Source: Serinus canaria
Taxonomy: Eukaryota > Chordata > Aves > Passeriformes > Fringillidae
Direction of reading: 5' to 3'
Assembly: GCF_022539315.1 (NCBI RefSeq)
Contig: NC_066321.1
Span: 124,001 to 188,000 of the forward strand
Length of the DNA: 64,000 bases
The translations under genes were made by a program, and so were the position numbers. Numbering within the stretch: position 1 is the first letter of the stretch; each line of letters starts with the position of its first letter. Under the pieces are notes generated by a model, which made no database searches, had not been told where the DNA came from, and was given only the letters and a program-made list of their open reading frames with translations. Shown here in pieces: positions 13,601 to 28,600 of this stretch.

Positions 13601-16600
13601 TATTTCATGGCATAGCTCACCCTTTTGTTCATTCTTGACTAGCTTTACCATTGTCAGCTGGAGTTGGAATACTCTAGTTTCCTTACTTGGTCATTAATCT
13701 GGTCCTCTTTAAGGTGTTTAAAAAAAAACCAAAAACCAACAACTTTGACAACTTAAACATGCATAACTCAGTGTGGCTTCCTTCAGGGTTATACCAGACA
13801 CCTAATACTAGTAAAATTTCTAAACATAAGGGAACAGTTGACTAAAATGGGTGAAACTCAATAACAAAAAAACTGTGTATAAACTTTGTCATTTTTAAAA
13901 TGTAAATGTATGCGTATAAAAAAGTACAGTATGTAAAGATGTTAAGTATATGTATTTTTTAAAAAAGTATAATTTCCTTTATATATATTTTTTTTTAAAG
14001 AAGTAACTTTCTTACCCTTGTAGGAAAAAATTAAGCGAATTCAGCAAATTAGAATGGAGAAAGAACTTCGAGCTCAGCAAATTTTGGAGGTAAAAATAAT
14101 GGCTAAAACGTAATTTTTCCATTGCCCTTTAAAAATGTATTTTAGTGGTCAGAAATGTAGTTAGAAGCGTAACTAAATATAGCAGCTCTAACAACCTTGT
14201 TTCCAAAGGCCAGCTCAATGTGTCTTAAATTATTTTGCTTAAAAGATCAACATAAACTGTGATCCATAATCTTACAAGTATTCACACTTGGGCTCACGAT
14301 TTTCTTTTAGAATTGTCTTGTGTGTACATAAGTTAACAGCAGAACAATTCCTTAGTTAGAGAAAAAGTTTGCAGTAGTAGGATATTAAAACAATACAGTG
14401 CTCTGTTCTGTATGAAATGCAGTGGGTTTAAAAATACTATGGCTGTACTAGAGTATACTCTACAGGTTTACAAGTGTACTAGCAAAGATAGATTGCTAGT
14501 TTTCAAGTCTCCATTGACATAAAAATTAACAGAAATCTCTTTGCCATTTCTGTGTGTACCTGCTTTCTTAAAATAGCCAGGTGAAACAGTTTTGAGTGGG
14601 ATTTGAAATTCTGGTTGAATTTCTTTACAGTAACTGAAATGTGAATTGATTGATCATGAAAGCTGCATCAGAGATTCTTGCAATGTACGCAATAAGTGAT
14701 GATGTTTTTAACTTCTAAAGATACATAACTTTGCTCCCAGTCAGATTATTTTCAAGTTGTGATTGTGCTGTTGTGTGACCTGTTTTGCATGCACAGGCAA
14801 AAAAGAAAAAGAAGGAAGAAGCAGCAAATGCCAAATTATTGGAAGCGGAAAAGCGAATAAAGGTTAGTTTAGAGGAGCTCCAAAAACAAGAATGGTGTTA
14901 TTGTACATAACATATGTTGATGTATAAAGTCAATAGATTTGGGAGGCTGTTCATTGATAATGAAGCTGTACATAGAGACAGAAAATAATGACATGCATGT
15001 ATTGTTATAAAAAGACATGAAGCATATGCAGAGGAGTTTGTGTATGTGTGACATACACACACAGATATACAGAGACAGTACTTTATATGCCATTACTGTG
15101 GTTTGCATAACAAAGTGTTCATGCAGTAACATTGTTCACAGTATTCTTTTAAGCACGCTGTATCGAAAAATGATGTTGTTTCTCTAGTGAGCAGTCTTTT
15201 CTAGGCTGTAATGCATGCAAGACTACAGAACTCTTTTACAAATACTGGAAAATAGTCTCTGTGTGTGTATATAAGTACTTCTATTGCTGCTTCAGCATTC
15301 TAGGTGTGTTCTAACATGGAACTCCCAACTCACCAGACTTATTGTCATGTATGCTGTGTATACTTCTCTGTAAGTTAGAATTTAAGTCAGATGTGCTGTT
15401 TTAGTGTGGCAGAACTGTGCAGTTTGGTAAGTAAATTTTGATTGATGTTTTAAAAAAACACACTTCTGTTCTTCTGTTGAAGGAGAAAGAGATGAGAAGG
15501 CAGCAGGCTGTTCTTCTGAAGCACCAGGTTGGTACAAGTTTGTTTGACCAAACAGACAGAATGCCAATTGTCAGCTGCTACTTTCAGTTTTATGGGGGGG
15601 GTACAATCCTCAAAATATGCCTTTTTTAAACTTCTGGGTTTGATTCCTGCACAGATTTTCTTTTGCCTTACGATTTTTTTGCTTTGCTTTGGTATTGGGG
15701 TCTTTTGGGGGATTATAAAGTGGTTTTATGACTTTGTGATTTCTGTTTCATAATGTTGTGCCAACTCTTTCTACCAGGAGTTGGAGAGGCATAGACTAGA
15801 TATGGTATGGGTATGTTTATTTTTGTACATCTAACACCGCATTGTGATTTGGTTGTGATATGGTTGTCATAGCAATGCATAAAATGTAGCACTGGCTGCT
15901 GTCATATTACATACTGCTGCATGGCTTTACAGCACAGTGCATTGCATACATCTGCTTGTCTTGTCTGTTAAGGAAAAAAAAAGACATGTCTTGAACATGT
16001 GTATAAATTGAATGTGGCAATAACTAAATGTGGTTTTTAACCAGGGATCTATGTTACTGATGTCCCAGTAAAAATTTGACTAGTATATAAAATAAGGGAT
16101 TGATGCAAAATCACTAGGATGGTCACTTGGATGATTTTTGCAAGCCTTGTCCCGACAATTCACTGGGAATGAATCCAGACATTTTAAATACAATTTGAAT
16201 TAACCTGTTTTAGAAATCAGGGTGATGTCTTCCCCTTGTAAGATACAGAGGAAATTAGCTTTCCGTTGGTGGTAAATACATAATGTTTTAAATGTACAAT
16301 GAAATATTAGAATGTAATCCTTGCTTCACCAAATTAGATGGTAAAATTCCTATAGCCTTTATTGGGGCAAGATTTGCTCTTCAGCTGTTAAACTGAAGGA
16401 AAATCCCCTGTACTTAGTGTCTTAGAATACTGCTCCTTAATGCATTTGAAGCTACTTGACATAATTTACTGAGGGACAGACATCCGTAAATGCAGGTGTT
16501 GTTGCATATGTATATGCACCACCACTGGCTTGAATAAAAGTGATCTAGAGCTGATAAAATTAATCATGTTAATTTGTTGCTTGGTTAGAAAAATGTTAAT

Positions 16601-19600
16601 ACTTGCAATGTTTGAAAAAGACCAGTTTAAAATTTCTACTGAATTGGATATTGAAGAAGTAAATTGCAAGTTCCATCATAGCAGATGTAAGGTAACTGAC
16701 CTGTTCCAGCCAACCATTATGCTTTTTGTTCTGCCAGCTTATGAAGGAGCATCACAACTGACCATAAGTAAATCTGTATGCTTCTTATTTACACTGTCTC
16801 CATGTTCATTGCTTTACCTTTTTGCTTTTGATTGTTCTTGTATTTGCTTTCTAAACCTGAACTAAAACATGCACAGACTTGGCCATTCTTGTCCTATATT
16901 TAGTATTTACTGTGACTTGTCTATTAATGCTAAATTTGTTACTCTGCTTTTTTACTGATTTGAAAATGTGGTTTAGTTTTGTTCTAATATTACCCGCTTC
17001 AATAGGAACGAGAACGGAGAAGACAACATATGATGCTTATGAAAGCCATGGAAGCACGTAAAAAAGCAGAAGTGAGTATTAACTCTGAAAGTTTGAAGTT
17101 TTCATAGTCTTGTTCTGCAGTCATCTGGAGAAGAGCAATGTCTTTTTACATTATGTATAATTTGATTTGTGTACATTGCAGCAGTAGGATAAGAAACATT
17201 AGACACAAATTGAAATACAGGAAATTCTGTTCAAACTTAAAAAAACTTTTTTACTTGGAGAGAGATGGTTGAACATTGGCACAGACTGCCCAGTTTTGAG
17301 AGTTCTGGATGTTTTTGAGAAGAAACATAAGTAAAATACAAAAACCCCACAATTACTAATTTGCGTTTCATTTTACCTTTATGTATTTCTATATCCTGGG
17401 ACTTTTTTTATGTCGATATCCTGAAACTTTTGTAAATACAGTGCAGATAATGAAGATATTGAAATAAGATAACCATCATTATAGCAAGTAGTTGTTAAGG
17501 AAATTGTTAAAACTTCCCTCTAGGACGTATTTGCAAATTTCAATAAAAGCGACTGACCAAACCCAAAAAAACCTGAATAATACTGCATTACAAGGAAATT
17601 AAGATGATACCCCAAGCACCCATTCCACTGTTGAAAATCAGGACACCACGCTAAATGGTCATTTAGTCTGATCCAGTGCTCTAATTATATTCTTACTCTA
17701 ATAGACATAGAACAGTGTTTATTTCAACCAGTAGAAGTAATGTTTAAATAGATTTATGAAACATAGTGCAGCTAAAGTTTTCGGTTTTAATCATAACTGT
17801 TAAATAACTGTGTGGTCACATAAATACCATAAATACATCTCTTGTTTTCTTCTGTAGCAGAGCATTTCGAATTGGCAAAAACAAATTGTAAGCAATGCCA
17901 GTTGACCTTGGGACATTGACATAGGCTAAGATAAAAGGCAATAAACCATTTTCCAAAAGCAAATCAGAGGGCATCAAGTTAAGGATTTTGTGTGCTGCTT
18001 TAGTGTATTGTGATTTTTCCATACAAAATGTCTCTTATGAACTCAGGGCAGATAAAGAGGGCCTGCATTGGCAGTACAGAGGATGCTTACACAGCTGTAG
18101 AGCAGCAAGCAGGTGGGCAGATTGGTAGTTCTGAATGTCAATGCATTTTTTTCTGCCAGTGTAAAATTACTGGTCCAAATATGTTCTTTGTGTATAATAT
18201 GAAATTTGATCTTGCTATCCATTGAAGACTCTAGTAGTAGAAGTCATGATCTCTGTGCACTCACAGTGGTTATCCACAGCTGTCACTAGTGATCTGATAA
18301 TACTCTGTGGAGAATCAAAAGGAAGAATAAAAAGTCATGGGGCCTGCCAGAACTCTACAGAGAAGTCAGTGGTTAATACTGACCTTCAAATGCAGCTGAG
18401 CCCTGACTTAGTATTGCCCATGCTCTCATTGTTGCAAAATATGGTGATAGTAAATGGAAAAGACTAGAGTGACCTCTTAAACTAACAGAATAGTAGGGAG
18501 TGGTTCTGAGTAATGGGAGGCATCTTAACTTGGTTCTTTAGCACTTCTGTGTCCACAGGTGAAAAGCACGTGCAGCATCTTCAATTTTGTATCAGGTTCT
18601 TGAGTGGAGGCACACACACGTACGTGTGTTTGTTTATACACACAGTTCTGTGCTCTGGAGCAGTGGTGCTGATGTGGGGCAGATTCCATACATTTTACAC
18701 TCGATATTGGTTGCACAGAGGTGTGTGGGAAGTTGTGTCATCAGGACAGTGGATTGGCAGCAGAAACCCTGGTACCAGGGATGGGAAAGGCCACGGGAGC
18801 TCTAGGTTCATAGTCTTGGCGTGTTACAGAGTTAGTGTAGTATTGGTGTGACTCCACTGTGGAGGGTGTTGAAGAGACAGTAGATGCTTGACTTCTCACT
18901 TGATGATGCGTGTGTTCTTGTTGTGCATATAAGACATAAAGGACAAAATGTTCAGTTTTAGGTTGCATGCAAAGTGTATGGTAATTCAAGGCCAGAAGCT
19001 ACCTGTGTTTGAGAAGATTGATTGTGTTTTATAAGGCATTCATATCTAGTTTATGTATTATGGGACTTTTTAAGCCATGTATTGTTCAGAGAGGTTTCTT
19101 GAGTGGTCTCTGCTGTAGCAGGTGCAGATTAATGATACTGGGGTGTAAGCAGAGCCTTTAAAATCAGGTGCCTTGCATGGCAATTCTTTGCCATATTTTC
19201 ACTCAGTCATCTTTCTTAAATGGTACTTCAAAGAGTTTTTCTTTGCAAACATACTTGAAACCTGTGTTTGTGTGGACAGGAGAGAAGAAAGTGAATCTTA
19301 GATTGCTTTACAAATTGATTGATTTTGTTCTAGTTTTCCCCTTCCTGTTAATGCAGGTTCCTTAATTGATGTGATTATTAAGGTTGCAGAACTAGTACTT
19401 TTCAAATTCTTAGATTGTTCCTTTGTAAGTTTAATATGTGGGGTTTATTTTTTTTCCCTTTTAATTCTCCTAAGGAAAAAGAGCGGCTAAAGCAAGAGAA
19501 ACGTGATGAAAAAAGATTAAATAAGGAACGTAAACTGGAACAGCGAAGATTGGAATTAGAAATGGCAAAGGAGCTAAAGAAGCCTAATGAAGATATGTGC

Positions 19601-22600
19601 TTAGCAGACCAGAAGGTAATCACAACAACACAGACCTACTTTCTTGCTTCTTGTTTGTGTATTTTATAATTCTGTCAGTAACTTTCTTCTTGCAGCCACA
19701 CTCAAAGCATTCAAGTTTTAATTGAGGTAATTAGAGAGCTATTTGAAATATATACAAATACAAGATACTAGAATACTACACAGTAGCATATGTTTAGTAA
19801 ATTAAAAGCTTTTTGTTTAAAAGAGGCCTGCTTCCCAAAAGCATGATTGCTTTTTAAAAATTCTTTACTCAAGTTATTTTTACACCAGGAATGTGCATCA
19901 TGTCTCAGTACTCAGGCACTACATAGTCATCTAGAGAACTCTTACAAGCTGTTGCTCAAAAAGAATTACTCTCCCAGTCTTCCAGCTTCTTAGTTTTTGT
20001 CCGTAAGGACTTGACAGAGGTTGGGTTCAAAGTCCGTTCCAGAGAAATCCCTTCCCTTTTTCCTTTAAATAATTGTACACTACCTTTTACAGTAATTTGG
20101 CTCAGAATAGATCCTTACAGTGTCTCCTGGCCAAAAAGGAAGTATTTCTTAATCTCTTGCCTCTTGTAATTTGTGAAAATTTAAATGTGTTTCAGCATTG
20201 AATGGACAAGGGGTTCAGGGTACCCCAAGGAAGGTTGCCTGTACTTTCCAACATTGTCATGCTGTCGGTCTGAAGGAAGTGTCAGTCAGTCTTCCCAGCA
20301 GTTACAAAATAAAATTTCTTTTGAAATTGTCACTGAATCTTTCACTTTTTTCTTTGCTTTCCAGCCTTTCCCAGAGCTGCCTCGCATCCCAGGCCTTGTT
20401 CTTGATGGAAGCACCTTTTCAGATTGTCTCATGGTAGTGCAGTTCCTGCGGAACTTCGGTAAAGTTCTTGGCTTTGATGTGGCCATAGATGTTCCCTCCC
20501 TGAGTGTTCTTCAAGAGGGTTTGCTCAACATAGGGGACAGCATGGGAGAAGTACAGGACTTGCTTGTGAAACTTGTCTCTGCAGCTGTGTGTGATCCTGG
20601 ACTTGGTACAGGATACAAGGTAAAAAGAAAAAATCCATAGTAAACCTCCTGTATATTACAAATGCACTCTTCATAATGTGTCTCTGACACCTCTCTCCTA
20701 TGGATTTCCTTTGTCTTTCCTAATTGTTTTCTTCAGTGTCATGGTTTTAATGTTACTCCAAAGCTTTGTGTCCCATCAGCCTTCCCATTTTCCAGACATG
20801 ATAAATTTCTGTGCATTTTCTCTTCACACAAACACGTCCCATTTTTATTTGGACATTTTGTAGGGCACTGTCACGTCTATCGCCCTGTCTTTTAACTCCT
20901 TTCCGTCCATTCCTTTGCATTCTTATCCTCATGTTAAATTCTCAGTGAATCTTGCTATTTCTTTCCCTAAGGTCTGCTTTCTAGGTCACTGCATCAAAAC
21001 CCCAATTAATTCATGACTCCCTTTCTTACTGGCCTTCTTTTTCAAGTCAATACAGCTTTCTTCCACTCTAGAGCTCTTCATAGTATCGTTGTACACCGCA
21101 GTATTCATCAATTTTCAATTGGACCATGCCTTTTTACATGTAATCCATTTAATTATTGCTAATAATATCTCTGTTTTTAAAAACTTAGAGGTGAAGACAT
21201 TCTAATTTGTTACTGTATTTAAGATTTCCATTTGAATAGTCTCAAAGAATAATCGTGTTTGATATCCTTATGTAAAAATTCATACAAACCCATACCGTCT
21301 TCGTTGAACAATAATATAGCCTATGAAGGAAAACGGTGTTTTTAAAACATGACTGTTTGAAATGTCTTTGTTCTTTTTAGGCTAAAACTATTCTTGGGGA
21401 ACACTTACTGAATGTTGGTATCAATCGAGATAATGTGTCTGAGATTCTGCAGATTTTCATGGAGGCTCATTGTGGGCAAACAGAGCTGACAGAGAGCTTG
21501 AAGACAAAAGCTTTTCAGGCACATTCTCCAGCTCAGAAAGCATCAATACTTGCTTTTCTGGTCAATGAGTTAGCATGCAGCAAAAGTGTAGTAAGGTAAG
21601 ATTTTTCCCAAACAGGTGCGTGAAAATAAAATAATAAAAAATGTTGTAGTTCAGAAATACTGTGCATTCACGCAGAAATACTGTGCATTCTGTTACGGGG
21701 GACTACTTATGTTCTTCTTACAATGAAAGCTGAAATTGGTTGAGTTACTGCTTCTTACCTTTATGTACTGTTGATATGATGGAAGATTATAACTTTTCCA
21801 TGTTTGGACTGTAATTTTGTTTTCAAAGCTTGAACCAAAATTTCTCTAGCAATTTTAGGAATAAAAGATGAGGTTGATGGCCAAGAAATTTACTAGGTAT
21901 TCTAGGGAATAATTTAGAAGAGTTGTTCAAGGCTTCTGCAGTACACTATTTTCCCTTTTTTCCTTTTCTTTTTGAAGATGTTTTGAAGAGGTTTCTTTAA
22001 GTGGGATCATAAGGTGAAGTGGCAAGCTTGATGTATCATCCTAGTAATTCAGGAAGGTGTATTTGTTGCATTGGTGTATAGTGTCTCATAATTTTAAATC
22101 CCCCTATGTTCAACAACTTGTCAAAACCCACCAATGTGCAGCAAAGTTAGGAAATGCCATTTTCTGGATGCCTGTTCTTCCACAGACTGGCTGGCTATGC
22201 TAAAATGTTTCATCACCAAATTGAGTACTGCTTCATTTCTTGGGGTATTTTGCTGGGTTTGGTACACTGTACTGCAAAAGTTAATCAGGGTTGTGTAAGG
22301 CAGGAATGGAAGTGATGCTTCAGGTTTTCTGAAGTTGGAAAATAGCAGAAGTGGGCAGTGCAAGTGCTGTGCATCAACTGTTCCAGAAAGTTCATGTGCA
22401 TCAGTCAAATTCATCACAGAAGGAAACTTCCTCTTGTTGCAGATGACTGTTAGGTCCTCTTTGTAGAAATGATCACTTAGAACTTGAGTTTCTATATTTT
22501 GATCATAGAAACAAGGTTAATGTGCTGAATTGCTGAGGCCAGGATGTCTCGGACATGGGCACGCAGACGCTTACTGCACCAAAGCCCACTTTTTGGTTCT

Positions 22601-25600
22601 TCAGGTTCTGCAGCAAAAAGTGAATGTTGGATAGATCCCAGAGATCCTAGGTAGAATACTTCAGATGTACCAGTGGTAACTGGTTTTTCATCACAGGGCT
22701 ACATGCTTTGTGGCAAAGACATTTGGAGGCTTGACTCTGAACTAGAGCTATGAAAAGAAATGTTGAGTGCCATGCTTCTTTGTGGAAAAAAAGCTGAGAT
22801 GACACTGGGGATAAAGACTGACATAAGTACAGCAGTGTGCTACATTGGCATTCCTAGTATTGTGATTTCCTATCTTTAAAATTATTTATTTTGAATTTTA
22901 AGGATTTCTCAAAGATAGTTATTTGAGGGAAAAGTATCTATACGTAAATGTCTATCAGAAAAAAAGATATGTAAGTTCACAGTTAATGGATTATTTTCAT
23001 CTTTGACAGTGAAATTGATAAAAACATTGATTATATGTCAAACTTAAGGAGAGATAAATGGATGGTTGAAGGCAAACTTCGGAAGTAAGTTTCAATTCCT
23101 TAAATATTACAATATTTTGCTTTTTTGCCTTTGTTCATGTATGCTGCTATACAGGGAATTGATTCTAAGCATAAAATCAGCTGATGAAGTTACAGGTTTA
23201 CCAAGACATTAGTGATCAAACTGATTAATTAAGACAGATGGGTTTAGGATGTTGGGACACCAGTCTTTCACAGTCTATTAAAGATGCATGAGATTCAGAG
23301 GGTTAGTGTCACTCAGATTTGGAGCCACGTCAAGTCTAATTTTGTAGTCTTTGGAGGAAATAAAAAGCTTTTTAATTGGAATATTAAAGGAGCCATAAAA
23401 TTACTATTGAAATAATCAATAGCAATAATTATTTGGACCTACCATTATTTCCAGTGTTCATTCTGAAAGGCATTTTAAGACAATGTGATTTTCATACAAC
23501 AATTGCCAATTGAATTTTGTTAATTTATGTTATCTTAGTGTTTCTCATCTGTCAATGTCACGTTGTTCCCTATAGCTAGGGATCATATGTAGAATGCAAG
23601 CTTTGAGATATCTTTTGTATTTCTTATATTTCTGTTTAAGGTAAAATTTGAACTTAAGGGTTGTCAGTTTCATATTCACTGTTCTCCCATCCTACAAGAC
23701 AAAATTCCATACAGCAACCATACTGGCTCCAACTATCAGGAAGCTGGACGGCATAAAGTTAATGAATCACAGGGGGTAAAAACGCATAGCCAGACTCTGC
23801 TTGGTTTTTTTCTTTGACATCTTTACCTCTTGCTAGGAACGGTAAATCCTTTCTTAGTCCTTGCTTTAGGTACTCTCCTTTCTAATCTTGTGTCTCCATT
23901 TTTTCCCTTTAATGTATATCAGAAGGAAGAAGGAAAGAAGTAAAGAAGAAGGACAAGAAGGAGGGAGAGAAAAAATTAGACCAATAAAAAGACATTCTCT
24001 ACTAATACTACAAATCCCAGTCTGCACAGAGTTAATGTATTTTAACCTTTAGGATAACCCAGTTACTTTTTTTCTGTCTTCATCTGTGTCCCCTCTATGG
24101 GATGTGGTTTAAGAAGTGTTTATGAAGTTCTGATGTAGCCAACTTACCATCAGCAAAATGGGACCCTTCCCTCTCCTTGTCTTTTTAGGGCCTGCCTAGT
24201 CTTTCTCTCCCTCCATCAAACTGTAAGTACTTGTAGATGTAGGATCTTCCCTTTTCCTTATTATCTCTCATTTCTTCCTGTCAAGTAGTGAGCATCATTC
24301 TCTGAAGTCCCAGGCTCGTCCTCCTTGCTAATAACTTTTCCATTTCTTGGGTTTTTCTCCCTCATGTCTGGATTTTGGGGTCCAGTAGTGCTCTCCTTAT
24401 TTTTGAGTGCAAGTATTGCAGCAGAGCTCAGAAATGTTGCTCTTCTGCTTCTTTGAATTCAGTGAACTTGATTGACCTCTCTCAATCTTTGATTCAAAAT
24501 TTTTGAGTTTTCCACTTTTTCTGATGAATTCCAAGAAGGTTCTAGAAAACCCTTCTTCAATAAATTTTAAACAATATTTTCTTCTTTATTATGTTGATTG
24601 TGTTTTCCATAAACCCGTACATCTGTTCTGGGGCTTCTCTGAAATGAAATCTGTACACGTCAGTTTTCTTTTTGCTATTTTTTTCTGCTTCCAGACTTCA
24701 TTCTCACATGTTATCTTCCCCATCCATTCACATCTTGGTCTGATTTGTAAGCATCCCAGTCCCAAAGAGTTTTGCATAGCAAAAACTGGTAGTTGAGTAC
24801 TCACTGTGTGATCAAGAGCTGTGACCTCTTTTCACATGCCTACAGACCTTTATGGGCCCCTCAGCTCGACAGATGCAAATAAGCAACAGTAAAATCCCAG
24901 GCTGGAAAACAAAATCATTGTATTTTGTTTTAAGGGATGCTTTCCCTTTCACCCCTTTCCCCGCTCTTCCCTCCTTTTTCTCCTCCTTCCCTCAAAGATC
25001 TTCATAAGTGTAATATAGATGGTTGGAAATTTGAGTTCTAAACTGCCTGGACTGTTTCAGCTTAGCTGATTGTCAATGAGAGGTTGCATCTAATTCCTTC
25101 TCTATCACATTGCTGTGAATCTTGGTACTAATCCCTTTTTTTGTAAAGGCACCTATCTCATATGATCAAGTCATCTTTCTTTGTGCTTTCTGTGTGACAG
25201 CTGTGGTCAGACTCTCAGCTGAGATGATTCTGTGATTGTTTTTAACTAGATAATCAAAGTCTCAGCATCTCCTTTTCTATTACATGTCTTCTCTTTGGCA
25301 TCTCCTTTGTAGCCAGATCAATATAAAACAGAATAAAAATGAAATACTGCCTCTTAAAGAATTAGGTAATAATAATTCAGTTTACTAATTTGGCTATTAT
25401 AATAATTGGTTTTTATAAAGGATTTAAGTTTTTCACTGCAACAGTGTTCTTTTCACATGCCAGTGTTGTGATATGCTCTGTGTAAGTTAATTTCTGTTGA
25501 ATGAAACCATTTCAACTTTAAAGCAGCGTGACTAAGGGGAGAAATTACACCCTGAGTTTAGGTAGGGGATGCTAATGCTTTTTTACCAAACTTTAATTTT

Positions 25601-28600
25601 TTGAGATGCAAGGTGAAGTATGTGAAAAGTGCAATGTTCAGAATTTCTTTGCATGGTACTACCTACTACTTAATGCAAAAATTATGGGGAAGGCATGAAC
25701 ACTAAGTCACAAGGTGAATTTTCCTTCTGTCATCTAGTAAGCATTATAGATCCCATTAGAGTAGGCTTAAGTAAATCATCTGGTTCTCTGATGGGCCACC
25801 CACTCTTTTTATAGGTCAGTAGACTTCATGATTCTCTCAGTAGTTACAGGTTTGGTCCATACCTGAAAGTGAGAAAGACAGAACAGCTTCCTTAAGTGAG
25901 GGTTTTCTTCTCTCAGTGAGCCAAATATCTTGGTAGCAGCAGAAAAATCATGTTGCTTCTTGAAATAACTGTACATTTTTAAAGTTATGCTGGCATTGGT
26001 TTCTGCCTCTGCACTGCTTTGAGTAGGGACTGCTGCCTTCTTCTGCTTGTGGTGCTATCAAAGAAGAGCGTCTTTGGTTCATTTGCGTGCTTGAGAATTT
26101 GCAGTATCGTGCAAGCTTCCTTTAGTGCTTGACAACATTACATCTTTGTTTTTGCTTTCAGCAAAAGTAGCCTTTTTTGTTTCTTCTGATTTCCTTTAGG
26201 TATATGAAAGAGGTGTTGGCAGGTCATGGAACCTTCACTTGCCAGCTTTATTACTCAGTTGTCTTCAAGATTATCTTAGTGTATGTAAATTGTCTCTAAA
26301 ATCATCTAGCACTGCAGTTGATAATCCGGTCATTAACTAGTGATGTTGGTAGTTAATTCCTGTTTATTGGCAGGAATTTCCAGTCTACATGAAGAGGCTC
26401 GAAGTTATCCTCTTGAAAAGGAAATTAAGTTTATAAAAAACTTAGTAGCCTGAGTGGTATTGATGTGCAGGGAGACTGAGGGTTTTTGCACAATACCTGA
26501 AAATGTTATTTGCTTCCAAATTCACTGAAAGGCCTGAGATTTTTTTAACATATTTTAAATCACTAAAACAGGTAAACATCCACTTGAGATGGAAAAAATA
26601 AATGTATAAAACTTTATAAATTCTCCAGTGGATTAACCAGTGCATAAAAGCCCAATCCAAAACAACAGCAATAGCAAAACCATACCAAGAAACTGAAGCC
26701 CAGCAGTTTTGAAGCCCCCTTGATGATTTCTTGGCTAACAGTCTTTTTCTAAAAAAAGTGCTGCTCCCAGTTGAACAGTGACACCTTCATTTCAGTCTGT
26801 GCTGTTGAGAACTGGCTCTGGTTATCAGTGTTTTAGAAGGCTGGTCCATTTGTCAGTATTCCCTGGAACCAGTACTTGGACAGCACTCATTGTACTTGTA
26901 GTCACTTGCTGTATGGAATATTGTTCTGTAGGATGGGAAGAGAGAGGACTACGACAAGGAAAAATTACGTCCTGGTAATTGTGTTTGTCGTTACCGTTCT
27001 GCTTTTCCCATCCTACCTTCTTCAGTCATCTCTTTAAAAATCTTTGTCTTTTCTACTCGTTTATGAATCTCTTCTAAGTCAGTTGCGTTTTTGGTCTGCG
27101 TGATAAGTGACTGGTTCAGCCTGGCTATATACACCTCCTGTGGTTCAGCATGTTTGCCTGCAAGCTCCCTGATAGGTGGAACTGTAATTTTTGCTGTGTG
27201 GAATCTTGTCTTATAGGGGTTTTATAGAAGAAGGAGGTCTACTACAACCATAATAACTGGTATGTAAGTTTCCCTTTTCTTTCATAAAAGGAAAAATGAC
27301 AGTTAGAGTAATCTTTAGTAGTTGAGGTAACTAAAATTCTCCAGGGGAAAAAAAAAGTATATCTTAGAATAAAATGCTCAGCTAAAGGACTGAAGTCAAA
27401 TGATAATTAAAGCTCATAAAAATCTCAAAATAAAAAAATGAAAAAAAAAATTAAATCAACCTGCTGTTACCAAGCAATGTATATAATTCCATACTCCAAG
27501 TGAGGATTTTTGCCTTTTCCTTCCTGGCTCAGACACAGGTATTTTTTCATCATGTTCTTAACACATTAAATAAAAGGTAAATAAGTTGAAATGGTTCTTT
27601 CTTCTATATCGTCTTTCCTGACTTCTCAGAATCCCTCCTGTGTTTCATTTCTTCTGAACAGTTACACAGTAAGATTGACCTGGGAGAAACAAAGTCTTTT
27701 CAGAACGGAACCACAAGTAGTAAGGGTTTTATAACATCAGTTTTTCTTGTTGACTAGTGACAATAAAAATTGAGAAAATACATTTGAGTGTCATGATAGA
27801 AGCTCTAATTCAAATCTGAAATGTATGATTCTCTTTCAGTCTCATAGGAAGAGAGGTATATTTATGCTACAGCCATAATCCATAATTTCACCCTTTCTTA
27901 TGTGTTCCAAGGCTTAGAATCATTCATGCCAAGAAAACTGGTAAAAGAGATGCTGCGGGGAGTGGGGATGGAGGCGAGGAACCCCATTCCTTGGAGACAC
28001 CTGCACCCGGCCGCAAGCGCCGGCGGAAGGGAGGGGACAGTGACTACGACGACGATGATGATGATGACAGTGATGATCAGGCAGATGAAGATGATGAGGA
28101 TGAAGAAGACAAAGATGATAAAAAAGGAAAAAAGGCAGAAGTTTGTGAGGATGAGGTGGGGAGTTGTCAGTATAGTGAAACTTAATTTGCAAATAAGCTA
28201 AAATTTGTTTTCCTTCTGTTTTTCTGTAATATGGCACTGTTTCCCAAAAATGTTGCCATAAAAAGGAGGGAATAATAACTTACTTCCAATGTTTTAAATT
28301 TTTATTAGTTTTTATTATTTTGTTAACTAAAAACTGAACAATGCAGTTACCTTTAACATTCTCTGTTTTGAAGCTTGAGTTATCTTCTCGTGCATTTTTT
28401 TTACAACTTCCCCCACATGGTCACTGCCTGACGTTATTTGATCACAAGATGATAAATTTTGTTTGTCACTGTCTGATACAATACAGGAAGTATCAGTGAA
28501 AGATTTTTACCTTGTTGAGATGGTTTTTAATGGAAATGCACAGGCTTCCACTGGATGGAACCTGATACAAGGCACAAGCAAGAGAAAATACTACGTTTTA

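Larger units (their letters stand above)
8769..14023 (+). other. BAZ2B intron, 5.25 kb, transposon-rich
   Basis: The most repeat-laden intron in the window: four CR1 fragments between 8962 and 11921 and a solo LTR at 12323-12691 (annotated separately). From 12.7 to 14.0 kb I see no recognisable element or exon. Confidence 0.85.
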
